38,304 nt of DNA from positions 1-38,304 of the IMG/VR virus record IMGVR_UViG_3300045993_000326. One strand, given 5' to 3'. Shown here in pieces: positions 13,241 to 20,275 of the stretch (position 1 is its first letter; the number at the start of each line of letters is the position of its first letter). The position numbers and the translations under genes were made by a program. The notes under the pieces were generated by a model that was not told the origin of the DNA, searched no databases, and saw nothing but the letters and a program-made list of their open reading frames with translations. The DNA is from a virus.

Positions 13241-13578
13241 GATATAAGTACCGCTTCCTCAACTTTATTTTCATCCAGAATTCGGATTGTTGAGCCGTCA
13301 TTTAGATCTTCAATTTGCTTGGCCAAATTTCCGTATATAGAACTTGTGTATGCCGACATTCCGTAAGCATCTTTGTGGCAGAAGTAAACTGAACCAGAAT
13401 CATTGTCGAACTCGTAGCCCTCGGCAGTCTTAGTAATCTTGTTCACACCAGACGACAACTTCCAAGAGTCCCCGCCCAAGTATCCGCCGTACCAAGACGC
13501 CAGAATTTTTGTAATCTTTCCGTGGACCGTAGAATCAATTTCTACAAGGACCCAGCGGTCAGGATGATATGTACTCAT
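13237..13578 (-). CDS. Hypothetical protein, 113 aa
   Basis: Beta-rich (RWVLVEIDSTVHGKITKIL, YEFDNDSGSVYFCHKD) with glycine-tyrosine turns (SWYGGYLGGDSW). ATGA overlap with the gene after it. Unknown function. Confidence 0.75.
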   Translation of the reverse strand: MSTYHPDRWVLVEIDSTVHGKITKILASWYGGYLGGDSWKLSSGVNKITKTAEGYEFDNDSGSVYFCHKDAYGMSAYTSSIYGNLAKQIEDLNDGSTIRILDENKVEEAVLIS

Positions 13579-13782
13579 TTAGTCGCCCTCTGTATTTTCA
13601 CGGAGTAGGAAGTCGCCTGTTTCCAGTTGTTCCTGAAGATTATCTGAATCATATCCATTGTTGATCTCGTCGGCACAGTTGTACCAGCCTGCGTAAAATG
13701 CTTCTGCTGGAGTAATGCTACGAGAGGAAGTATTCCGCATAAATTCTTCAAAGCATTCTTCTTTAGTTCTGTGAAATTTCAT
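13579..13782 (-). CDS. Hypothetical protein, 67 aa
   Basis: Starts MKFHRTKEECFEEFM and contains TPAEAFYAGWYNCADE, the type of short helical segment seen in many T4-type accessory proteins. Acidic C-terminus. Its TAA is directly followed by the next ATG. Confidence 0.75.
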   Translation of the reverse strand: MKFHRTKEECFEEFMRNTSSRSITPAEAFYAGWYNCADEINNGYDSDNLQEQLETGDFLLRENTEGD

Positions 13783-13783
13783 A

Positions 13784-14008
13784 TTATGGACCCCAAGTTG
13801 GTGTGTTTGAATTTCTCATGCTCTCAAGACTCTTGCCGATTTTATCCAACCGATCTTCGTTGTTTCGTGCCTCGTCAAGAAGGATTTTTCTGATCTCTGC
13901 CATACGGCTGCTCGTATCGTCCCACTGACCATCTCTTACTTCAGTGGCTTTGAGATCAATATACTCAAACATTAGTTCAAGTTGGTATTCTGACATTCCT
14001 AACATCAT
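13784..14008 (-). CDS. Hypothetical helical protein, 74 aa
   Basis: ATG 14008 overlaps the stop of the membrane protein upstream. Mostly charged helix (MAEIRKILLDEARNNEDRLDKIGKSL split by short turns). Unknown function. Confidence 0.75.
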   Translation of the reverse strand: MMLGMSEYQLELMFEYIDLKATEVRDGQWDDTSSRMAEIRKILLDEARNNEDRLDKIGKSLESMRNSNTPTWGP

Positions 14009-14178
14009 GAATTCCTCGCAAATATGTTAGTAAGAAGGACACTTACCAATGCTGTGGCCATTGCTATAGCAAACGCTTGAACAAAAGTAAGTGTGCCTAA
14101 TCCAAAGCAATAAGCAATCGTAAGAAGTACACCGACATCAAAAACTGAATATTTGTGCCCAAAAAGATATTCACCCAT
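14005..14178 (-). CDS. Small membrane protein, 57 aa
   Basis: Starts at ATG 14178, overlapping the TAA of the upstream gene, and ends in a TGA overlapping the downstream ATG. Two hydrophobic helices (about residues 13-32 and 34-52, e.g. FAIAMATALVSVLL) form a hairpin. Fits between PnuC-cluster genes. Function unknown. Confidence 0.75.
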   Translation of the reverse strand: MGEYLFGHKYSVFDVGVLLTIAYCFGLGTLTFVQAFAIAMATALVSVLLTNIFARNS

Positions 14179-14381
14179 TATAGTTTCTCCAATTTTTCTT
14201 TGGCAATTGCAAGATAAGTTTCTGCAACGCGAATTTTGTCAAGGCAACGTTCTTTGGAAGAGACACCGTTCCATGCAGCCAACACTGCTGCTGCCTCTTT
14301 CATATTTTCGATGGCATCACCAATGATGGGTCCTTGTATGGAGTTTGGCATTGGTGGCACAGGCGGATATTTCCAAGACAT
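14178..14381 (-). CDS. Hypothetical protein, 67 aa
   Basis: Proline-rich start (KYPPVPPMPNS) then a helical part (ENMKEAAAVLAAW, AETYLAIAKEKLEKL). Overlaps pnuC by TAATG, so it is translated after it. No family recognised. Confidence 0.75.
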   Translation of the reverse strand: MSWKYPPVPPMPNSIQGPIIGDAIENMKEAAAVLAAWNGVSSKERCLDKIRVAETYLAIAKEKLEKL

Positions 14382-14971
14382 TATTGTTTCTCCATTAATT
14401 TCTTCCAGTTGAAATATGACACTGCTGCATTGATCCAGAAGAATCCATACAGCACAGAAGTCAGGTATAGTTCACGACTCCAGAACAGTGGGACAGACAG
14501 TGTATTTACAATCAGCCATACTTTCCAAGTCTGAATACTTCGTCCCATTAGTAGCAATTGTGCGACTACAGAGAACGCCAATACAGTAGAATCGATCCAG
14601 GGCGCATAAGCATTTGTGAAGGTATGTAGCAACCAACCGTATGTTAGAGCGACTGCTACAGCGATCCCAAGCATTATGCTAAATGTTTTACCATTTACAT
14701 TTATGATGGGAGTTGGTTTATCTACTTTATAGATAATCTTGTTTGCATTCCATCCAATCCACCCCAAAATACCGGTGACAAAGAAAAATATTTGAAGTGT
14801 CACATCAGCATATAGCTGCACATTATAGAACATGATGCCGAAAAGCACACAGCCGACAAGTCCAGTCCACCAGGTGTGTATTGAATTTCGTCCTGCAAGT
14901 ACGATGCAAGCGATAGTGAAAACGTTTGCCCAAAGTTCGAGCGGCGTCCAAGTAAACCAGTTCATAATCAT
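14381..14971 (-). CDS. pnuC: PnuC-like nicotinamide riboside transporter
   Basis: An inner-membrane transporter that would bring nicotinamide riboside into the cell. 196 residues with about six or seven hydrophobic helices. The typical PnuC segment WWTGLVGCVLFGIMFYNVQL followed by YADVTLQ and GWIGWNA is visible, as is a WLIVNTLSVPLFW segment near the end, matching PnuC's conserved Trp/Asn substrate site. ATG 14971 overlaps the preceding stop (ATGA). Its partner enzyme NadR is encoded about 6 kb further on the same strand. Confidence 0.9.
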   Translation of the reverse strand: MIMNWFTWTPLELWANVFTIACIVLAGRNSIHTWWTGLVGCVLFGIMFYNVQLYADVTLQIFFFVTGILGWIGWNANKIIYKVDKPTPIINVNGKTFSIMLGIAVAVALTYGWLLHTFTNAYAPWIDSTVLAFSVVAQLLLMGRSIQTWKVWLIVNTLSVPLFWSRELYLTSVLYGFFWINAAVSYFNWKKLMEKQ

Positions 14972-15171
14972 TCTACCTTTGCAACTTGTTCAGGAAATTT
15001 CATGCATTCATCTGCAGAATAACTCCACGATTTGTTTGTCAATTTGATTTTTACTTTCTTTTCAGTAAAGCCTGTAATAATCCCCATTGATAAAGACTGC
15101 GTATATCCGTTTTGTGGAATTAGCACAATCTTATCATTCACTGAAAGTTCTTTGCCTGTTACATCGTTCAT
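14968..15171 (-). CDS. Hypothetical protein with KOW-like pattern, 67 aa
   Basis: First gene under P6; TAGGAG precedes ATG 15171. Contains KIVLIPQNG ... GIITGFTEKKVKIKL, a small barrel-like pattern. Coupled to pnuC by ATGA. Confidence 0.7.
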   Translation of the reverse strand: MNDVTGKELSVNDKIVLIPQNGYTQSLSMGIITGFTEKKVKIKLTNKSWSYSADECMKFPEQVAKVE

Positions 15172-15202
15172 AATCTAACTCCTAGATTGTTGCTAATAAT
15201 TC

Positions 15203-15230
15203 ATTATAACACAAAAAGATTATGTGTACA
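15203..15230 (-). promoter_or_regulatory. Promoter P6 (variant)
   Basis: -10 TATAAT (15208-15203) with TGTACA (15230-15225, 16-bp spacer) or TTGTAC one base upstream. The surrounding TAATTGTACACATAATC is a one-base variant of the family element. The TAA of the upstream gene (15234-15232) abuts it. Leads into the pnuC operon. Confidence 0.7.
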
Positions 15231-15231
15231 A

Positions 15232-15426
15232 TTAAAGTTTCTCTGCCAAATATTCCTTGAGGATTGCTTTGGCATACTTTGCCGGAACTTTGTCAAAAGT
15301 ATAAGTGATGTTGAAAGTCAGTTCATCACCATCTTCTGCTTTTAGCACACTTCGGACTGCCCATGTATCTTCTAAGAAGGCTTTACGAATTGCTTCCTCT
15401 ACTGTATATCGAATAAATTCTCTCAT
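15232..15426 (-). CDS. Hypothetical protein, 64 aa
   Basis: TAATG overlap with the preceding gene; stop fused to promoter P6. Mixed helix-strand-helix pattern (VEEAIRKAFLE, ELTFNITYTF, YAKAILKEYL). Unknown function. Confidence 0.75.
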   Translation of the reverse strand: MREFIRYTVEEAIRKAFLEDTWAVRSVLKAEDGDELTFNITYTFDKVPAKYAKAILKEYLAEKL

Positions 15427-15644
15427 TATTTCACTCCAAAATGTTTTTTAAGATCCGCCAATGCTTCTGGTGTTATCGCGCCAACGTTTTCGTTTATCCA
15501 AGATGTACATTCTTCTATAATTAGCATAGCCAATTTATCTGAATCTAATGCATATCCTTCAAAATTTGGTTCACCGTTATACGGATTATTTCCAAAAATT
15601 TCTTCGGAAGCCTCAGTTACTAGATCTTCTATTAGTTTATTCAT
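15426..15644 (-). CDS. Hypothetical protein with HFGVK end, 72 aa
   Basis: ATG 15644, preceded by TTTGGAGTAAA, is chosen. The product (NKLIEDLVTEASEEIFG ... LAMLIIEECTSWI ... LKKHFGVK) resembles the protein at 18227-18448, a type common in T4-like phages. The last codons (HFGVK) contain the ribosome site of the following gene. Confidence 0.8.
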   Translation of the reverse strand: MNKLIEDLVTEASEEIFGNNPYNGEPNFEGYALDSDKLAMLIIEECTSWINENVGAITPEALADLKKHFGVK

Positions 15645-15838
15645 TTTACTCCAAAGTGCCCTGTGCCCCACATAATTGCTATTGTGGGAAGTGCGATGTG
15701 TTCAAAAATTTCATAAAGTGCCCAGAGTGTAAGACCCAGAGCAAACCACTTTGAGGTGGCGGCTTTACGAGATAGGAAGCCAAAGAATTTGGCATGACCT
15801 GCGCCAATCCAATTGGCTAGTCGTACGAATGGATTCAT
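15641..15838 (-). CDS. Small membrane protein, 65 aa, with HFGVK end
   Basis: Basic N-terminus then hydrophobic helices (KWFALGLTLWALYEIF, HIALPTIAIMW). It ends GHFGVK, the same five residues as the unrelated genes at 15426 and 18227. The overlap with its neighbour is ATGA. Confidence 0.7.
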   Translation of the reverse strand: MNPFVRLANWIGAGHAKFFGFLSRKAATSKWFALGLTLWALYEIFEHIALPTIAIMWGTGHFGVK

Positions 15839-16038
15839 GGTAGTTCCAAAATTACGTCGATTGATGTCTTACGAATGTTAGCAGCACCCGGGTAAATGTT
15901 GTGCCATACAGCACCAACTCTGTAGTGTTTGGAAAATGAATCATTTTCCATTCGGCAGATTTCACCAACTTTTGGTACAGAATTTACATCCGCAAGGATG
16001 GTATTCCCTTCTGGGAATTGGAATTTGATTATAAACAT
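15835..16038 (-). CDS. Hypothetical protein, 67 aa
   Basis: ATG 16038 with GAGGAACTT as ribosome site. A short beta pattern (MFIIKFQFPEGNTILADV, GEICRMEND, YRVGAVW) ending in DVILELP. Function unknown. Confidence 0.75.
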   Translation of the reverse strand: MFIIKFQFPEGNTILADVNSVPKVGEICRMENDSFSKHYRVGAVWHNIYPGAANIRKTSIDVILELP

Positions 16039-16045
16039 AAGTTCC

Positions 16046-16273
16046 TCATAAAAATCCTGGGTTCGTCGGCAGATAAATCCCACCTTCTCCGTCTTTTCTC
16101 CATTGACCCAAGTCACAACCATCTGTGGATTCTTGTTGAATGCCCACTAGTTTATCAACACCAAAAGTCGAACTTGTGCTAGAAATTAACCAAGGTGGGA
16201 ATTTGATTTTACAATAACCATATCCACCATTGGAAAATTCCTGTTCACAGTATTTGCAGAATTTACACTCCAT
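16046..16273 (-). CDS. Cys-rich zinc-ribbon-like protein, 75 aa
   Basis: Starts MECKFCKYCEQ and has GYGYCK and GCDLGQW, giving C-x2-C-x2-C plus two later Cys. It recalls the tandem Cys-rich pair at 8400-8839 (CKFC/CNSC starts) without their WWKLW tail. The ATG overlaps the stop of the phosphoesterase gene. Confidence 0.75.
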   Translation of the reverse strand: MECKFCKYCEQEFSNGGYGYCKIKFPPWLISSTSSTFGVDKLVGIQQESTDGCDLGQWRKDGEGGIYLPTNPGFL

Positions 16274-17082
16274 TATATCTCGATTACTAAATTAGAATTG
16301 AAATATTTATTTAGATAGTCCGGAGTATAGCCTCTTGGGTTACATACCACTCGAGTATCACCAATCATATAGTCGGAATTGTTGTGCATGTGACCGTGAG
16401 TCACAAGTTTAATCTGGGGTCGGTCAAGAATGAATTCCGAGAGATCAGAAGCATAGGCGCCATTTGAGAGATAATCTTTCACAAAGTTCTCATGAATACT
16501 TTTTTGATGCGGCGCATGATGAGTTACCATCACAATCTTCTGATCTCGATATATGTCGGCCAAAACTTTAAAGTAACCCAGAGTTTCCCTATGGCGAACT
16601 ACAGTATCCGATGCACGGAGCTTTCGGTATCCCAGAGCATCATTACGGATGAGACTAAAATCTTGCATCAGATCTTGGGTAGCATGTAGGGTTAGCGGGT
16701 CACCTTTGTTCATGTCTGTCCAAAGAGTTCCACCCATGAAAACTACGTCATCTAATATGACATGCTCACGTTCAAGAAAATGCACATTGGAAAAGTTCTG
16801 CAAGAAGTGCCGAAGAATCTCTAGAGACTTTTCCCACTTACCATCATAGAATTCATGATTTCCTGCAACATATACCACGTGCTTAAACTCAGATGCCACT
16901 TGCTCAAAGAATAGCCGATACCGTTGAGTCGTTAGATATCTATGGCTATCTGGGTCTGTGGTCTCAGAAATATTATCGGCAACCACAATGTCGCCAGACA
17001 GCACAAGAACATCAGCACCGGCATTTTTAATTTCTATGGTGCCGAATTCTAAGTGTAAGTCTGAGACTACTTGTAATTTCAT
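16273..17082 (-). CDS. Calcineurin-like metallophosphoesterase
   Basis: 269 residues with the full set of metallophosphoesterase motifs: SDLHLEFG (D8, H10), LSGDIV (D31), AGNHEFYDG (N75, H76), VTHHAPH and THGHMH near the C-terminal half. These ligate two metal ions and hydrolyse phosphate esters or cyclic/dinucleotide phosphates. ATG 17082 overlaps the preceding stop; the longer frame is unlikely. The substrate is unknown. Candidates include 2',3'-cyclic phosphate ends or nucleotide signals. Confidence 0.9.
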   Translation of the reverse strand: MKLQVVSDLHLEFGTIEIKNAGADVLVLSGDIVVADNISETTDPDSHRYLTTQRYRLFFEQVASEFKHVVYVAGNHEFYDGKWEKSLEILRHFLQNFSNVHFLEREHVILDDVVFMGGTLWTDMNKGDPLTLHATQDLMQDFSLIRNDALGYRKLRASDTVVRHRETLGYFKVLADIYRDQKIVMVTHHAPHQKSIHENFVKDYLSNGAYASDLSEFILDRPQIKLVTHGHMHNNSDYMIGDTRVVCNPRGYTPDYLNKYFNSNLVIEI

Positions 17083-17366
17083 ATTGTCTTTAATACTTCC
17101 CGTGCCCATGCTCCGGGCCATTGAACTAGTCGTTGTTTTCTATATTCTAAATTCCAGGCATCAACTTCTAGTTGGTTAACCAACTGAAAATCTTCTCCAC
17201 ATTCTCGCCCTGCAGCTGCTGCTGAGGTATATTTTCTTTTGCCGTAATCCGATACCCAGACATTTTGTGGTGGTTTCGGACTCATCTTAGGACTAAACCA
17301 CGACTGAGGTTCTAGAGGAGCTTGCCCGGCCAAATAGACCAGAGAATCATTCTCAGTTTCAAACAT
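17079..17366 (-). CDS. Hypothetical protein, 95 aa
   Basis: ATG 17366 overlaps the stop of the exported protein gene and has GGAAG upstream; the TTG five codons earlier is less likely. Contains NVWVSDYGKRKYTSAAAAGRECGED and a basic C-terminal helix. Unknown function. Confidence 0.7.
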   Translation of the reverse strand: MFETENDSLVYLAGQAPLEPQSWFSPKMSPKPPQNVWVSDYGKRKYTSAAAAGRECGEDFQLVNQLEVDAWNLEYRKQRLVQWPGAWAREVLKTI

Positions 17367-17808
17367 TTGGCATACTTCCAAGTTTAGCAGGATTCTTTTT
17401 TGCTTTATCTTCTTTCATTTCGCGGGCCCGAACCCAAAAAATATCACAGAGCGCTTTACCACCGGCGTCATACATTTTATGGCCGTCAGCTTCAAACCAA
17501 TATGTAGCTTTGGTTTCCCACTTATCTCCATTGCGTGCCCTGTATACCAATTCACCTCGACCCTTATCACAAGATTTTACTTCGGTAACATACACGAATG
17601 AATCACCGATTTTACCTTCTCCTGCAAATTTGAACATCGCCATTGCATAATAAGGGCTATTCGGATTCTTATCATCTTTGCCGACAATCCACGAATCCGA
17701 ATCAACGAGCATTCGAGTACCATCTGTGGCATCCATAACGGCTACCCAGTTTTCGGCCGAAGCAGCCATGGACATAGACAGGGCCAGAGCCCCAAGCACT
17801 TTTTTCAT
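17359..17808 (-). CDS. Exported surface-adhesin E-like protein
   Basis: The N-terminus MKKVLGALALSMSMAASA is a classic signal peptide. The mature part follows the pattern of the bacterial surface-adhesin protein E family: ENWVAVMDATDGTRMLVDSDSW near the start, then FKFAGEG, VEVKSCDK-like VTEVKSCDKGRG, TYWFEAD and a final C. Two Cys could form a disulfide in the periplasm. Such a gene is unusual in a phage and is probably acquired from a host. A role in the infected cell's envelope (for example superinfection effects) is a guess. Confidence 0.75.
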   Translation of the reverse strand: MKKVLGALALSMSMAASAENWVAVMDATDGTRMLVDSDSWIVGKDDKNPNSPYYAMAMFKFAGEGKIGDSFVYVTEVKSCDKGRGELVYRARNGDKWETKATYWFEADGHKMYDAGGKALCDIFWVRAREMKEDKAKKNPAKLGSMPNV

Positions 17809-17820
17809 AATGATACCCTT

Positions 17821-17961
17821 TTAAAGATCTTGATTCAATGATTCCAAAATACCCACCACAAAATCATGTGGTACATCGAGTGTCACGGCAATCTGCCGAG
17901 AACTCATACCTTCGTCATAGAGTTCCATGACTTTAAAAACGATGTTAGACATTGCAGACAT
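17821..17961 (-). CDS. Small helix-turn-helix-like protein, 46 aa
   Basis: Driven by P7; AAAGGACAAATC precedes ATG 17961. The stretch YDEGMSSRQIAVTLDVPHDFV has the spacing of a helix-turn-helix (helix, turn near DVP, recognition helix). Being a 46-residue single HTH, it could be a small transcription regulator. Target unknown. Confidence 0.75.
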   Translation of the reverse strand: MSAMSNIVFKVMELYDEGMSSRQIAVTLDVPHDFVVGILESLNQDL

Positions 17962-17988
17962 GATTTGTCCTTTGGTTTAAGATGGTTC

Positions 17989-18017
17989 ATTATAAACCAA
18001 AGGACTTTATGTGTAAA
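17989..18017 (-). promoter_or_regulatory. Promoter P7
   Basis: -35 TTTACA (18017-18012), 17-bp spacer, -10 TATAAT (17994-17989). TAA of the upstream gene (18020-18018) abuts the -35. Leads to the HTH gene and the exported protein gene. Confidence 0.85.
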
Positions 18018-18230
18018 TTAAACGTCCCGAGAACACTGGAAAGTAGCTTCATGAGAACAGTCGCATAGAGTTTTGTAATCTCCGTTGACTTGCTCACGGT
18101 ACGGACATGTATGCTTTTTGATGTAGGTTCGCTTTTCCTTCTTGCCGAAGATGCGATCCCAGCCGTCTGCATATTTTTCTAGGTCCGCGCCTTTGCGGAG
18201 TTTGTCACCTTTGCCTGCTTCTCTGTTCAT
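18018..18230 (-). CDS. Conserved phage protein (MNREAGKGD type), 70 aa
   Basis: Starts MNREAGKGDKLRKGADLEKY and has WDRIFGKK, a signature of a small conserved phage family of unknown function. The C-terminal TCPYREQ ... LCDCSHEATFQC adds four Cys. ATG 18230 lies after GGGGTGAAAGA, embedded in the end of the preceding gene. Confidence 0.8.
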   Translation of the reverse strand: MNREAGKGDKLRKGADLEKYADGWDRIFGKKEKRTYIKKHTCPYREQVNGDYKTLCDCSHEATFQCSRDV

Positions 18231-18448
18231 TCTTTCACCCCAAAATGCTCTTTCAAACACGCCATTACTTCTTCAATCGGCACCAAATCATATGGTGGAT
18301 AATTGTTGTCCAGCACGGTGCCACATTCACGGATGATCAGCTCGGCGAACTTTTCCATCATAGTTGGACTCAGACTATACCAGTCCGCTTCATTCCAGTT
18401 GTCGTTAACACCAGAAGTCAGCAATAGTTCTTCAATTCGTTCGTTCAT
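18227..18448 (-). CDS. Conserved T4-type hypothetical protein with HFGVK end, 73 aa
   Basis: MNERIEELLLTSGV ... EKFAELIIRECGTVLD ... LKEHFGVKE. The FAELIIRECG segment is typical of a small family recurrent in T4-type phages. Its relative lies at 15426-15644. ATG 18448 with GGGGAAATAAA as ribosome site. Confidence 0.8.
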   Translation of the reverse strand: MNERIEELLLTSGVNDNWNEADWYSLSPTMMEKFAELIIRECGTVLDNNYPPYDLVPIEEVMACLKEHFGVKE

Positions 18449-18449
18449 T

Positions 18450-18665
18450 TTATTTCCCCACAATTTCGTAAGCTGATAAATCCGATACTCTCTGAAAATT
18501 TGCTATAACAAAGATGTTTATTTTGTTTGGGTCAGTTGGTTTACAATTTGGATAATACTGTATAACGTCTGTAATTTGTGCAGATGTACCGTAACAGTCA
18601 AGAATGTCTACTTCGTCATAATCATTGAACTTTGAAATAAGTTCCTTCAATTCGAGAATTTTCAT
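18450..18665 (-). CDS. Hypothetical protein, 71 aa
   Basis: ATG 18665 after GAGGTGAAAGA. The layout KILELKELISKFNDYDEVDI ... NIFVIANFQRV is seen in many phage proteins of the same size with unknown role. Its end carries the ribosome site of the next gene. Confidence 0.75.
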   Translation of the reverse strand: MKILELKELISKFNDYDEVDILDCYGTSAQITDVIQYYPNCKPTDPNKINIFVIANFQRVSDLSAYEIVGK

Positions 18666-18674
18666 TCTTTCACC

Positions 18675-18848
18675 TCAAAGATTCACTTCAGATTCAAGAA
18701 ATAGGTTGTCGATTGTAACGTCGTCATGCAACATTACTGTACCATCGGTAAAAACAACAATGAATTCATTACCACACAGTTGTAATGATTCAACACGTTT
18801 GAATCCAGTTTCAGTTTTGACGTAATCGCCTGTGAAGACATCAGCCAT
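18675..18848 (-). CDS. Hypothetical protein, 57 aa
   Basis: Opens at ATG 18848, two bases after the preceding stop. Compact beta-rich protein (FIVVFTDGTVMLHDDVTID) like a small beta barrel. No further assignment. Confidence 0.75.
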   Translation of the reverse strand: MADVFTGDYVKTETGFKRVESLQLCGNEFIVVFTDGTVMLHDDVTIDNLFLESEVNL

Positions 18849-18850
18849 GA

Positions 18851-19219
18851 TTATAGCCCCAAAAGTTCAAGTTCTTCTGCCGTCAACTTAGCAAGAGCAG
18901 CACGCCGTGCCGTGTACTTTCGAGTTTCTTCGGCTTGCATGAATTCTTTGTACTTAACTGAGCGTTCCAGAGAATCCAATTCTTCGTCATCTGCTTCTGA
19001 GTATGCATATGCAACTTCAAAACCTGAATCTCGTTCATCACGGTCAAACACAGAGAACGACATCGAATTCGCTTCAACATCAACTTCAAAATTCATTGCC
19101 TGAGCACGATGGAGAACTTCCATAAGCCGCTGTGGGTATGAAACTTTCCGGAGCGCGAAAAGAGTCTCCATTTCGACGCGTTCGCGAGCTACACGAGCCG
19201 CTTTAGTTTCTTTGGCCAT
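18851..19219 (-). CDS. Hypothetical charged helical protein, 122 aa
   Basis: AAAGGAAATCAAA precedes ATG 19219 under promoter P8. Strongly charged, with a basic N-terminal helix and an acidic middle (EADDEELDSLE). Ends KLTAEELELLGL. No domain recognised. Confidence 0.75.
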   Translation of the reverse strand: MAKETKAARVARERVEMETLFALRKVSYPQRLMEVLHRAQAMNFEVDVEANSMSFSVFDRDERDSGFEVAYAYSEADDEELDSLERSVKYKEFMQAEETRKYTARRAALAKLTAEELELLGL

Positions 19220-19250
19220 TTTGATTTCCTTTGAGTTTCGGTATGGATCA

Positions 19251-19279
19251 ATTATACTACAACGAGCATTATGTGTAAA
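19251..19279 (-). promoter_or_regulatory. Promoter P8
   Basis: -35 TTTACA (19279-19274), 17-bp spacer, -10 TATAAT (19256-19251). TAA of the upstream gene (19282-19280) abuts the -35. The 32 bp from 19251 to 19282 are identical to those at 19531-19562 (P9). Confidence 0.9.
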
Positions 19280-19501
19280 TTATTTCCCGATTTTTGAAAC
19301 GGCATTTACTTTGCTGTCCAAGAGTTGACAGAGAAGATGCCGATATGTCCGAAGAGCAACTGTGGCAAACTTATCCGTGGGATCAGCAAGCAGATCTGCT
19401 TCTAACTGTTCAATCTTCAAAGTCAGTTCTTTTTCCTTGGCGCGATGCCGTTCAACATCAGCTTTTACACTGATGTTGTTATTTGCAAAAAAGTTTTTCA
19501 T
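19280..19501 (-). CDS. Coiled-coil hypothetical protein, 73 aa
   Basis: Under P9 with AAAGGAAAATC before ATG 19501. Long heptad-rich helix (AKEKELTLKIEQLEADLL), probably a coiled coil. Stop codon fused to promoter P8. Confidence 0.75.
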   Translation of the reverse strand: MKNFFANNNISVKADVERHRAKEKELTLKIEQLEADLLADPTDKFATVALRTYRHLLCQLLDSKVNAVSKIGK

Positions 19502-19530
19502 GATTTTCCTTTGTATTCAGAAGTTGTTTT

Positions 19531-19559
19531 ATTATACTACAACGAGCATTATGTGTAAA
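19531..19559 (-). promoter_or_regulatory. Promoter P9
   Basis: -35 TTTACA (19559-19554), 17-bp spacer, -10 TATAAT (19536-19531). TAA of the phosphoesterase gene (19562-19560) abuts it. Same 32 bp as P8, and a leader like that of P4. Confidence 0.9.
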
Positions 19560-20117
19560 TTAATCAGCTCCGTGATGTCCGATCTTCGGCTTCACAGTCT
19601 TCATGTGCCGCTTGATTTCATCCCAGCTCCACGGCATCATGTCCGCTTCGGCTCGGTTGTCGATTCCCACATCAAGAATGTTCCCATCGGTTTTGAATGA
19701 CCCATGGCAGTGTCCGTGAAGATGAAAACTTGTTTCTTCGGATTCCCAGTGCGCCATCGGAAAGTGACAGAGCACAAGCATCTGCTTCTCAACGAAGATG
19801 GTTTTCATGTGCGACACAGAAGAGCAAAGGTCTTGAAGGTCTGAGTTTTTCCGAATATGATGATCATGGTTTCCAAGAATCAAGTGGTGCTCGACTCCCA
19901 TCTGTCCAATGCGCTGCAGGGTTCTTCGGCAGAAATCCACACCTTGAAATGCTACGTCACCAAGATTGTAAAGCACATCACCAGGTACAAGAGTCTTTTC
20001 CATGTTGGAGAGAATGATCTCAGTCATTTCTTCCCAGTCTTTACCCTTCCGGGTCGTCGGACAGAACTCTTGAATGCGCCTGTGGTAGCAGTGGAGATCA
20101 GATGTAAAATAGATCAT
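19560..20117 (-). CDS. Calcineurin-like phosphoesterase (small form)
   Basis: 185 residues with SDLHCYH at the N-terminus, NLGDVAF, LGNHDHH and LHGHCHG: a second, distinct metallophosphoesterase in this window, matching the short phage/bacterial type annotated as phosphoesterase or Icc-related. A CHFPMAHW segment (residues about 115-122) provides an extra His site. The substrate is unknown. Its TAA touches P9. Confidence 0.9.
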   Translation of the reverse strand: MIYFTSDLHCYHRRIQEFCPTTRKGKDWEEMTEIILSNMEKTLVPGDVLYNLGDVAFQGVDFCRRTLQRIGQMGVEHHLILGNHDHHIRKNSDLQDLCSSVSHMKTIFVEKQMLVLCHFPMAHWESEETSFHLHGHCHGSFKTDGNILDVGIDNRAEADMMPWSWDEIKRHMKTVKPKIGHHGAD

Positions 20118-20275
20118 TTTGTTGGTGGCAGCTGCCAGAAAAGTGCATAAAGTTCCATGAAAGAATTGAATTCGTAAGAGGCCCGTTCAATTTGGTCAGT
20201 TACTAGCCCCAAATTGTAAACAGCCGATGTAGTTTCGCGTTCGATGGTTTCAGCAAAGAAATTAGTTTCACTCAT
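20114..20275 (-). CDS. Hypothetical protein, 53 aa
   Basis: ATG 20275, inside the end of the previous gene, with AAAGG eight bases upstream. Helical with NFFAETIERETTSAVYNLG. ATGA-coupled to the phosphoesterase. Confidence 0.7.
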   Translation of the reverse strand: MSETNFFAETIERETTSAVYNLGLVTDQIERASYEFNSFMELYALFWQLPPTK

